Below, in pieces: positions 49,964 through 58,702 of a stretch of DNA of 64,000 bases. Under the pieces are notes generated by a model. The model had not been told where the DNA came from. It searched no databases and was given only the letters and a program-made list of their open reading frames with translations. Source of the stretch: Paraphysomonas bandaiensis (taxonomy: Eukaryota; Chrysophyceae). The stretch spans positions 1 through 64,000 of the forward strand of contig CBFFRP010000231.1 of NCBI GenBank assembly GCA_965644295.1. The letters are read 5' to 3'. Within the stretch, counting starts at the first letter, position 1; the number at the start of each line of letters is the position of its first letter. The translations under genes and the position numbers were made by a program.

Positions 49964-52105
49964 TTAACTTATACTAAGCGTAAGACATGCTGACACGAAG
50001 TTGTGGTCGCTCAATCTCGTCCTTAACACTCTATATCCGCCCAACTTCATCGAGGAAACACCTACATGTACCCCACTATCATTCTTACTTTTCAATGGAG
50101 GCAAAAGAATCCAATCTATTCGTGTGTCGAATCTGCATGTACTGACAGGATTGTCATCCACAGCATTATTATCTAATAGAACTCCAGTATCGCTATACAA
50201 TTCGTCGGACTTAGCTTTAGATTCTAGTCTGGCATCACGAAATCCCAAATTATCCAGCAGGTAATCCATCAGACGAGACTCAGGAGGAACCCAGTGACCT
50301 CTACAAGCAATAGTCATTTAGCAACATTAATTCACTTCCACATACATGATTAATATAACACGTAACTGCCATAAATATTATCACTTACACAAAAATGTGT
50401 AAATAAATACAGCAGAGAAAACTTCTAAAAGTCATACATGGAAGAGATACCTTTCACGGACATCTGCAATATCAGCCCACTTTGTACTTGAATAATCTTT
50501 CCGGCGCAAGGCATTGAGATCACCCAATATAATACAGTCCCTCCCAACCTACCGAAGAAGAATACTAAAATAAAGCAAAATAGCATAGTACATTCCCACC
50601 GTATTGAGTACTTGGCGCATTTGCTCAATGCGGTCTTTCTCATGCACATGGCTGAGATGAGTGCCAACAATGACCATCGCTACTCCATTCAATGAAACTT
50701 CCGCAACAGCAGCACTACGCATTTCTGTTCCTTTGCTGCGGGCTTGCACTTGTTTTGTTGATATCACAGGAAGTTTAGTCAGAAGTGCATTCCCAGTGTA
50801 GTCGGCACCGGCGTAAACCATTTTCCATGGTCCACCTTTTTTACGAAGAAGACGACATATATCTTTCGCTAATTCGTGTGAGGCTTCGTTCAAGCATATC
50901 ACATCCACCCTACTTTCTTGTATCATTTTCGCAAAAGCATCACAATTCAATCGACGATTATTCACGTTAAACGTAGCTACTCGAAACTGATACGTTGGGG
51001 TTATGGGAGAAATGATGATATTACTAGGACGAGCAAATGGATAGACCCTCAAAAGTACGAAATCTTCACGAGGTGATGTTACCACTGGTGTTCCGTACGC
51101 AGAAAGAGAGGCACAGGTGTCACAGCTTCGATCGTAACATGGTACCCCATTGAGTATACCACTGAGATGGCCTCCAGGAAACAACAGCATCTCCTCTCTA
51201 CTATCACTACACACTCCAACACAATTGACGGCTGGTACACGTCGAAGCGACCGGGATGCCTCATACAGTTCTGTCGAAACAGGCTCCACAGTGTACTGGA
51301 GAAGGCTTTGCTGGTGATACTCATCCAATTTATCAAGGAACTCACTGAACCCTATGCGGCTTTGCATTTGCACAATAGTCACCTCTTGACATCCCCGCGA
51401 AACAAAATTCCTGTTAAACACAATTAATACATAGATACAATGAATCTTAACTCACAAAATAATATTCGCCAAGGCACTTAAAGAAGGGGTGTAGACCAAC
51501 TCTGAGCCAACAAGGACGTCGTACTGGGATATCATTTCGCTTTCATCACACATCCAGTCTAATTTCTCAACTCTAATATTCAGCGAGTTTTTATCTGTGT
51601 CTTTTAAAGTATCGTCAGAGGATAACGTCTGAAAAGGTGTAAACTGTCTTGCAATATTCGTAGACAAATGATTGAGTACTTCATCATCATTATCTGTAAA
51701 GCATACATGCCCCTGAACTGGCGTATTATGAACGGATGCATGTATCTGCTTCATAGTTGCTGTTACTAGACCAGGAATACCTATACCACTCCCTAACTCC
51801 AATACACTCTTATGTATATATCGCTCTGCATTAAGTAATATATAAGTAGATAATATTCCCGCTGCCTCCCATACATGCCCTCCTACAGCTCCCATTACCC
51901 CATCTCCCATCCATTCACTGAATAATATCCTCATGTTACCATTATATATACAGTGTATTTCATTATAATTCATTCCATAGGGAGGTTTGTATATATACTG
52001 CTGAGAGACATGTTTGTGGGGGATGGAGCAGTCGTTGCTTGACCTCTGGGTGTCATCCATATCCGCCATATCCCAGAAAGTATCCGTAAGATCTGTTTGA
52101 TTCAT
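49964..52105 (-). CDS. Fusion: methyltransferase-16 (METTL21-like) domain plus EEP nuclease/phosphatase domain, four exons
   Basis: Exons on the minus strand: 52105-51456, 51410-50600, 50548-50451, 50300-49964; 631 aa. The N-terminal half is a class I SAM methyltransferase of the PF10294 lysine-methyltransferase group: MGAVGGHVWEAAGILSTYIL, SAM motif VLELGSGIGIPGLV, acidic loop VCFTDNDDEVL, and DVLVGSELVYTPS. The C-terminal half is an endonuclease/exonuclease/phosphatase fold: FRVATFNVNN, DVICLNEAS (catalytic Glu), IVGTHLSHVHEKDRIEQM, GDLNALR, RFDTRIDWILLP and LSDHNFVSACL. Exon 2 (51410-50600) alone carries both the end of the methyltransferase (NFVSRGCQEVTIVQMQSR) and the start of the nuclease in one frame, so the fusion does not rest on a doubtful splice. 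The methylated target and the EEP substrate are unknown. I chose the ATG at 52105; the frame is open further up but runs into low-complexity promoter sequence. Confidence 0.82.
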
Positions 52106-52467
52106 TGGAATTGAATGTTTGTATATGTGGGTGATTATATATGAGCATATACCAACATGCATGTGGAAATAGGGAGGAAATGTACAGGAAAAATATATAT
52201 GGACATACAGCAGTACAGCAGTACAGCAGTACATACATGTATGTATGATACAGGTACAGTGTACTGTTTTTTGCATAAAACCCCCAATTTGTGTATAATC
52301 CCCCAATTTATGTAGAAATCTATAGTATGTACATGTAGTGCTGTATTATGTACAGAGAGCATGCCATGATGTGATTGTATACGGTACAGTACAGTACGGT
52401 ACGGTACGGTACGTAGGAATTCCCGGATGGATTTTTTGAATCGAGAAGAAGGAGGAAGTGGAAGCCT
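52106..52467. promoter_or_regulatory. Divergent promoter with triple TACAGCAGTA and GGTAC repeats
   Basis: A spacer of ~360 bases between the methyltransferase-EEP gene (-) and the coiled-coil kinase-like gene (+). It has three tandem overlapping copies of TACAGCAGTA at ~52207-52231, followed by ACATACATGTATGTATG and, at ~52385-52412, short GTACAGTAC / GGTAC repeats. Confidence 0.55.
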
Positions 52468-52539
52468 GTGTGTGTGTCTCTCATTATCAGCCGGAGGGCT
52501 GCTCAACCCCGACAATCTTTAGCTCCATATAAAGTTAAG

Positions 52540-54423
52540 ATGAACAATCCGAAGAACGAACTCGATGCTGTCGAGAAAGAGATCAATGAAACTAAAGCCC
52601 GTCTCAGGAAAGCTAAAGCTGAACTCAGCGAAGCTAAAGCTGAACTCAGCGAAGCTAAAGCTGAACTCAGCGAAGCTAAAGCTGAACGCAGGGACGCTAA
52701 AGCTAGTCTCGATAAAGCAATAGAAGATGGTGATATCAAACGAAAAGATAGACTGGAAGAATATATTTTGAATATCCAGGGACAAATCTCGAATATCCAG
52801 GGACAAATCTCGAATATCCAGGGACAAATCTCGAATATCCAGGGACAAATCTCGAATATCCAGGGACAAATCTCGAATATCCAGGGACAAATCTCGAATA
52901 TCGAGGGACAAATTATGGAACTCCAGAAGAAGGAAAACAGACTGGCAGATATCAGTATCCAAATCCCTCTATCTTCGTTACGTATCTCTAAGAATGTGGA
53001 AGTGACCGAAAAATGCCAAAAAACTTCTTCCACGTTTTGTAGCACTGCGCCAAGTGGATTTGGCTTTTTGCCCACATCAGTTAGATTTGACCCCACTTAT
53101 TACAAGTTAGAGCATAGTTTACATTGTCGTCTGGTTCCAACTGATGAAGAAGTGTCACAAGCCCCTCGGCTAAGACTCTATGGAGAGAAAATGGGACTGC
53201 AAACATGGGGTGAAACTGAATCCGGTGAAGTGCATCAGCAATTTTCAGCTGTGGAGTGTATGTATAAAGGCGTTCAGGACAATGGACAAACAAAGCTGAG
53301 CTCCCGGGGACTTTCTGATGGTATTGCTGCCCCCGCCTCTTACGAAGATTCTCATCATTGCTTTGGGAATTATATCTTGTCTGACATTGAACATAAAAGC
53401 GCAGCATCGTCCGCGATGCCCGCAGTCGCGCAAGCTGCAGTAACTGCAACTAATATTGCAATGAAATTGTTAAGCGATGGCGTTCCGAGTAGTGAATGCT
53501 TAGTTCCAGTCATTGGAAATACCGGTTTATCATTTGTCGCCGGAGTGACTATTGTACTGGACGAGTCCTTCCCGACGTATATCCCCCTCAGCAAACACTT
53601 GGACCTCTCGGATCCTGTGGAGAGGCAGATTGCCTCCGCCTATATCGCGAAAGCTAGTGCACACTGCGAGAAACTCTACGAATTACTTCAGAACATTAAA
53701 CCTTCAAGTTTTGTGCTTGCACCCCTTCGGCTTGATGTTGATGGTACATACTATATAAAGACGTTGTCTCCTGATGTATATAAACGTGGGCTGGGTTTGT
53801 TTGCCGTGAACCATGCAGATCATCGTGACATAGAGAAGGGCATTCACCACATGATCGAATCTCTTAACCTGGTGTACGCATCTCCCGAGTCTCGCCCCTT
53901 CGCGGAGTATCCGTTGTCTATTCGTACACCTGATAAGCAGTCTGATGAGTGTTATCAGCTAATATACAGAGACCTGACGAAGCTTGGTTTCCGGATTGGA
54001 GCCCCAAATCGAATCACAAACGAAGCTGTTTATGATTTATATGTGAAAGCCTTGACTGAAGCGGTTGAGAGCATTCACAGAGCCGGGGTGATTCATGTGG
54101 ATCTCTACTTGTCTAATGTTATGTGGCTACATAATGAACACGCTGGTGTGGTCGAGATTAAAATTATTGACTGGGATGCATCTCATTGCCTTGATGAAAG
54201 AAAATTCGTGGAAAATGTTAACAGTGCACTAATTGAGTATATTGGGCGCGAGAATTTACATTTTGGAGTTGAGCATGATCGCCTCTACCTTGCGGTGCTT
54301 TCCTTGGACAAGGATAAATATTCAACGCAATGGCAACACTTGGCCAGCAACCAGAAAGGTATGATAGACTCTACGTTTAGAGAACTGTTAGCGGTTGTCC
54401 TTTTTTCCGAAAGGGCAGTTTAA
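52540..54423 (+). CDS. Coiled-coil protein with kinase-like C-terminal domain
   Basis: Intronless; 627 aa from the ATG at 52540 (651 aa if the in-frame ATG at 52468 is used; the extra 24 residues look untranslated or poorly conserved). Residues ~1-145 are a coiled coil made of exact heptads: KAELSEA three times and NIQGQIS six times plus NIEGQIM. A middle region of ~200 residues has no recognised domain. The C-terminal domain has a protein-kinase-like catalytic loop, AGVIHVDLYLSNVMW (~residues 513-527), and an IIDWDASH metal-site equivalent (~540-547), HxD...N and DWD in place of DFG. I cannot find a glycine-rich loop or a sure beta-3 lysine, so it may be an atypical or inactive kinase. Similar kinase folds occur in oomycete/chytrid Crinkler-type and fungal FunK1-type proteins, but the N-terminal Crinkler motif is absent. 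Confidence 0.72.
   Translation: MNNPKNELDAVEKEINETKARLRKAKAELSEAKAELSEAKAELSEAKAERRDAKASLDKAIEDGDIKRKDRLEEYILNIQGQISNIQGQISNIQGQISNIQGQISNIQGQISNIQGQISNIEGQIMELQKKENRLADISIQIPLSSLRISKNVEVTEKCQKTSSTFCSTAPSGFGFLPTSVRFDPTYYKLEHSLHCRLVPTDEEVSQAPRLRLYGEKMGLQTWGETESGEVHQQFSAVECMYKGVQDNGQTKLSSRGLSDGIAAPASYEDSHHCFGNYILSDIEHKSAASSAMPAVAQAAVTATNIAMKLLSDGVPSSECLVPVIGNTGLSFVAGVTIVLDESFPTYIPLSKHLDLSDPVERQIASAYIAKASAHCEKLYELLQNIKPSSFVLAPLRLDVDGTYYIKTLSPDVYKRGLGLFAVNHADHRDIEKGIHHMIESLNLVYASPESRPFAEYPLSIRTPDKQSDECYQLIYRDLTKLGFRIGAPNRITNEAVYDLYVKALTEAVESIHRAGVIHVDLYLSNVMWLHNEHAGVVEIKIIDWDASHCLDERKFVENVNSALIEYIGRENLHFGVEHDRLYLAVLSLDKDKYSTQWQHLASNQKGMIDSTFRELLAVVLFSERAV
52613..52917 (+). repeat. Two in-frame 21-base tandem repeats encoding exact heptads
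   Basis: First a 21-base unit repeated three times at ~52613-52680 (AELSEAK), then seven units of 21 bases at 52771-52917 (NIQGQIS, the last NIEGQIM). The second array is nearly base-perfect. The period equals seven codons, so each duplication adds exactly one coiled-coil heptad. Confidence 0.95.
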
Positions 54424-54640
54424 TTTAACACTAGATTAAACCATAGTCTGCAACCATACTGAAAAAAACTGAAAATAACGTCGATTTTCATACATAAAAT
54501 AACTGTCATAAAATCAGTCGAAATCAGACAATGTGAACCACACTTCACTCTTCACATCACAGTGTTGAGTCAGCGAATTGCAGGTCAAATTAATGTGCTG
54601 GTACGTTCATTATATTCCCCATTCACTCATAGTTTGACAT
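54424..54640. other. Short intergenic stretch
   Basis: AT-rich 3' flank of the kinase-like gene; nothing recognised. Confidence 0.4.
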
Positions 54641-55650
54641 GGCATTTCGAAAGCGCAAATCAGGCTCTCTTTGCAACAATGAAGATGACGCGACATGAAG
54701 CTCAGTGCGTGCTCAGGAAATAGAGATCACTGGGCGCTGGAGACCAATTGATTTGGCCAATGAGTCATACCATCTGCCTCATACGGTTGATACAGATCGA
54801 TACCCTACGTTTAATTTGCGCACTGTCAGCTTCCTCAAGATATTCGTGCGTTTTGTTACAGTATCTCTTGTGACGAAAATAGCCCAGGATATTGACCCTG
54901 CCGACTTGAGATATGACTGTGGATCAGTAATTTTGCTTTCATTGCGTTCTATATATAAGCCTCTTGCAATTTGGATTCGAATTTATGGAGAACAACATGC
55001 CCCAAATGGTGTAATACGTCATTCGCGACCTTTGCGTGAGCAACTTATATGGTACTGAGACCACTTTAGGGATTGCTATCCAAGGATTGATTCTCTTGGC
55101 ATACGATTCATGGAAATTGTGACAACAAAATTTTTATTTGACAGTTGACTCGTATTATCTTGATGAAGCTGCAAGAGAAGGGCTTGCAAGGAAGAAAGTA
55201 AGATATTGGAGCTTAGAACCCACAGCGCTTCCAAGCACTCACTCGTGAAGTTCGTGAAGGTGTCAATAAGCGAGGACAGTGGAATGGAGTGTGGAATCAA
55301 CAGCGTAAAGAACCCCTAGTTCATTCTTATACCAAGGATGGCAAGAAATAAACCGCCTTGTTCAATGCTTATCATAGATCACCTACGAAGTCTACCACCA
55401 ATTCTGTGCCTGTGTGCTCCGACTACGGTAAGATGTTTGCAGCATGTGATGTATTCAATTCGCAGATTAAAGAGAGGATATGGCCTCATCGGCATGGTAG
55501 TGGAGGGCATCTACGCGAAAGAGGAAAGTGTAGCTCGTTTGCGTTCGGCTGTGGTTCGCAAAATACATTCCATGCGTATTGTAGTATTTGTTCGATAGAT
55601 ACAAATAGTATCGATTATTATAGTTCTGTAACTCGTTAGCTAGTGAATTG
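54641..55650 (+). pseudogene. Degenerate transposon-like ORF of unidentified family
   Basis: Broken plus-strand frames, interrupted by stops and shifts, read as fragments of one protein: MAFRKRKSGS near 54641, then GRWRPIDLANESYHLPHTVD..., LAIWIRIYGEQHAPNGVIRHSRP (to 55058), then in other frames NGVWNQQRKEPLVHSYTKDGKK and a Cys/His-bearing tail PVCSDYGKMFAACDVFNSQIKERIWPHRHG. The fragments are in a sensible order and the region lies among mobile elements, so I read it as a decayed transposon gene. I do not recognise the family, and a diverged host pseudogene is possible. Confidence 0.4.
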
Positions 55651-56639
55651 TACACACATGCTGATACTCTATCTAAGGAAACTATAGAATAGAGGGGTAC
55701 CGTGATTGGTTTGCTCAGTGTTGTAATAATTCCACTTTATATCATTGGTTACAGACTATGGTTACAGACTATGGTTTAGTCTACACATAGTTTCTATTTG
55801 CAATGTATGTGTCATTTCTCGGGGAGCTTTGGCTTCGATAGAGATATAAATTCAGCGTCGTCTTCTTTATCTTCTCCGGCGCTATGATCTCGCATAAGGC
55901 TAAACTTGCAGTGAGGCAACGTTAAGACAAAAGTTCAAATTTGGGACTTTGAATGAAAGCTATATTCTAAGAGTATTTTTAATGTTAATTAGTCCCGAAA
56001 TGTTATTCGAGTGGTTTGCAATGAGTTTTCATAATAATAAGATATTTTAATAAAATAGATGATATATTTATTATTTATTAGTAGTAACCGTGGGTAGTAC
56101 GTTTTTCATAACTTCTGGGGCTAAACCTGTTGAGATATATTATTAATAAAGAATTGATCTTTATAATAGTAAATCTGTGTTGTGATTATTAGAGTGTAAG
56201 TAATGAACACGATAGAGTGAAAATTATGAATAACAATATAGAACGTAGCTACCATGCATAACGGAATAGTTAGAAGTGTAACAGATAATGACGACGTTAT
56301 GATGACGATCATGTATCTTCGACAGACACTCTCTCTAATTCAGTTCATGGTATACTTCATTGAACATTATAACTCACAGATACAATCATGTATTAAGCTG
56401 AATCCTAATACGCCCCCTCAATGAAATAATCAGTGAACCGTAGGTAATAGAGAGAATATGAACTTATACACACTGAGAGTGAAAACCAGAGTAGCAGTCA
56501 CTAGTCAATAATAAGGGAACTGCAGAGATGCCATATTGTGAGACCATCTTTCTAGTCCAGCATCATGTATTGAATAAAAGTAAAAAAAAATGGTAAAACT
56601 CCGTGTAACTCAAACTAGCCACCTAGGTCGCTTGTGGCT
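55651..56639. other. AT-rich stretch with no recognised gene
   Basis: No long frame, no tRNA. The right end could belong to the 3' part or LTR of the Copia relic, but no direct repeat flanking that relic was recognised. Confidence 0.4.
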
Positions 56640-58094
56640 TGGTAATTGTAATTTTTAGGTGTCTCTGAGGTTGTTGATCGCTTTCTGTTGCTGCTGGATG
56701 GGATGTCGAACCATATACTCAGCTTCAGTAGATGACAATGCCACAGTTGTCTGTAATCGAGATTGCCATGATATAAGACAATTACCTATAAAGAATGTAA
56801 AAGCTGTAGTGGACCGTCGAGTGAGGTGACATCGTGCCCAACGCTATCGCAGTATCCTGACAATGTTATGTGGGATCCAGAATATATCAATCCTTGCTTA
56901 GCAGTGCCTTTGAGATACCTAAGAACATGTATGTAACACGCAGCATTACAGGTAGTTAGATTAGGCATATAAGAAAAACTGGCAAGAGTATTGACTGCGT
57001 AGGCGATATCCGGTCGAGTGCATACAGCTAGATACATCAGGGAACCTATGAGCTCCTTGTAGGGGAAATTCTGAACATAACTTTGATTTGACTCTGAAAG
57101 ATGATTGTATTCATGTAAATCATAGTTGAAGGAAAGTAACATAGGTGTTGACATGGGTTTACAGTTGGACATATTGAATTTGTCCAGTAGTTTGTTGACA
57201 TACTGCTCCTGACTGAGAGTCGTGATATTCTTATCAAAAAGTCTTGATGGATGGAAATGCCCAAGTAATAATCTAAGAGTCCGAGATCCGTAATTTCGAA
57301 CTTTTTGGATAAATGGTCTTTGAATTGTTGGGTATCAGTGTCGGATGTAGATGCTATAATAATATCATCCACATACATGGCTATTAGCATAATCCTGCCA
57401 TTAATCTGCTTTTTGAATATACACGGGTCAGATATTAGTCTGGTGAAACCCATATCTAGCATAAAATTTGTACAGCACTTATACCAGTTAAGAGCTGCTT
57501 GCTTTAGACCATAGATGCTTTTCATCAGTTTGAGGACTTTTCCGTCAGGGATGTCCATGCCAGGAGGGGGATGCATGTATATGTCCTCTTCGAGGTCAGC
57601 ATTGATGTACGCAGTTGTGAAATCGATTTGGTGCAATTTGAGTCTCATAATGGTCGAAAGGGCAATAATTGTACGTAGTGATGTAGCCTCGCGACGGGGC
57701 TGTATGTATCATTATAATCGATGCCTTGGATTTGAGTAAAACCCTGTGCGACCAGTCGAGCCTTGAATTTGATATCATTCTGTTTTATTTTTATTTTGAA
57801 TATGAGTTTCCCCTTTATGGCTCTTGCTCCAGGTGGTAACGCAGTGTATCTCCAGCATCCTTTCCTCTGAAGAGTGGATATTTCTCTGTTGATAGCATCG
57901 ATCCACTGCTGTTTATATTTACCTGAAATAGCATCTTGAACACTCTTTGGTGTATCGGTTAGCTCGTCAATGTCATCGCAATTACTGATAGCATGCATAA
58001 CAATATCAATATTGTTTGTATGTAATTTTGATATACATTGTGTATCATGTGTCATATGATTTACTACATGTGTTGTAAGGCAATAACAAGCCAC
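56640..58094 (-). mobile_element. Ty1/Copia retrotransposon relic (reverse transcriptase and RNase H)
   Basis: Minus-strand pol fragments in the right order but different frames. 58094-57645 carries the Copia RT start (WIDAINREISTLQRKGCW, KARLVAQGFTQIQGIDYNDTYSPVAR). 57648-57046 carries LHQIDFTTAYINADLEEDIYM, SIYGLKQAALNWY and the polymerase box IAMYVDDIIIAS. 57172-56786 carries YKELIGSLMYLAVCTRPDIAYAV. A last fragment near 56640-56800 has TTAFTFFIGNCLISWQS and VALSSTEAEYM of RNase H. At least three frameshifts separate them. Gag, protease, most of integrase and the LTRs were not found, so this is a dead 5'-truncated copy. It belongs to a transposon, not a host gene. Confidence 0.9.
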
Positions 58095-58171
58095 AAGTTG
58101 TAGTGAATGTCTGATTATTTAGCAATAGGCGTTGAGACCTTGCATCAATTAGTGGCTAGAAGAAAAAAGTG

Positions 58172-58244
58172 TGGACAACGTGGGCTTCGATCCCACTACC
58201 TCACGCACGCCAAGCGTGCGCTCTACCAATTGAGCTAGTCGCCC
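58172..58244 (-). tRNA. tRNA-Ala (anticodon GGC)
   Basis: Read on the minus strand, 73 bases fold fully. The acceptor stem GGGCGAC pairs with GTTGTCC; the D arm is GCTCAATTGGTAGAGC; the anticodon stem CACGC/GCGTG carries loop TTGGCGT (anticodon GGC, reading GCC); the T stem GTGGG/CCCAC carries loop ATCGAAG. The third acceptor pair is G3:U70, the identity element for alanyl-tRNA synthetase, which confirms the call. There is no intron and no encoded CCA. The T loop has A rather than T at position 54. Confidence 0.95.
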
Positions 58245-58702
58245 GCCACAAGTTGATAGTAATGATAGTGTTATTAACTTGTTTTATCAGAGGTTATCTG
58301 TGATAATAATGACTAGCATTCTAATCTGTCTTCTATCACAGACTACACCTACAGCTCACACCTTGGGCATATATATGCCCTTACTCTATACCAATCCACT
58401 GTACATATTGGACTGTACATATCCTACATAGTATTGTCATCATACACCGTATAACGGTATACCGTTACCCTACTGTATACTGTAGCTGGCTGTCTTCACT
58501 ACAATGTATATATCCTGTATACTATGCACCCACTGTATAGTGCAGTATACAGCTGTATACTACCAAGCCAAGCTCACAATCCAACGACAGTCAATGTCCT
58601 ACACGGGGATGACGACAACATGTTTAGTAGGGAATTCTCTGCCCTACGATGGCAAATACAGTCCAACATAAAGTTTCACTCTATTAACCAGCTCCAAGCC
58701 CA
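58245..58702. other. Leader of the non-LTR element / tRNA upstream flank
   Basis: Rich in CTGTATA/TATACAG-type words, including the perfect 14-base palindrome AACGGTATACCGTT at 58453-58466. A frame from 58524 to 58715 may be 5' leader of the retrotransposon. The exact 5' end of the element cannot be fixed. Confidence 0.4.

Noticed and set aside
50549-51421. EEP nuclease as a separate gene starting near 51421
   Set aside because: The codon there is GTG inside an intron. An acceptor at 51411-51412 joins it in phase to the methyltransferase exon, and the exon starts with methyltransferase sequence.
52135-52515. Minus-strand frames upstream of the methyltransferase start
   Set aside because: They are low-complexity frames through the divergent promoter; no conserved sequence lies before the ATG at 52105.
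52503-53096. Minus-strand frames of Leu/Ser/Ile repeats opposite the coiled coil
   Set aside because: They are antisense shadows of the heptad repeats.
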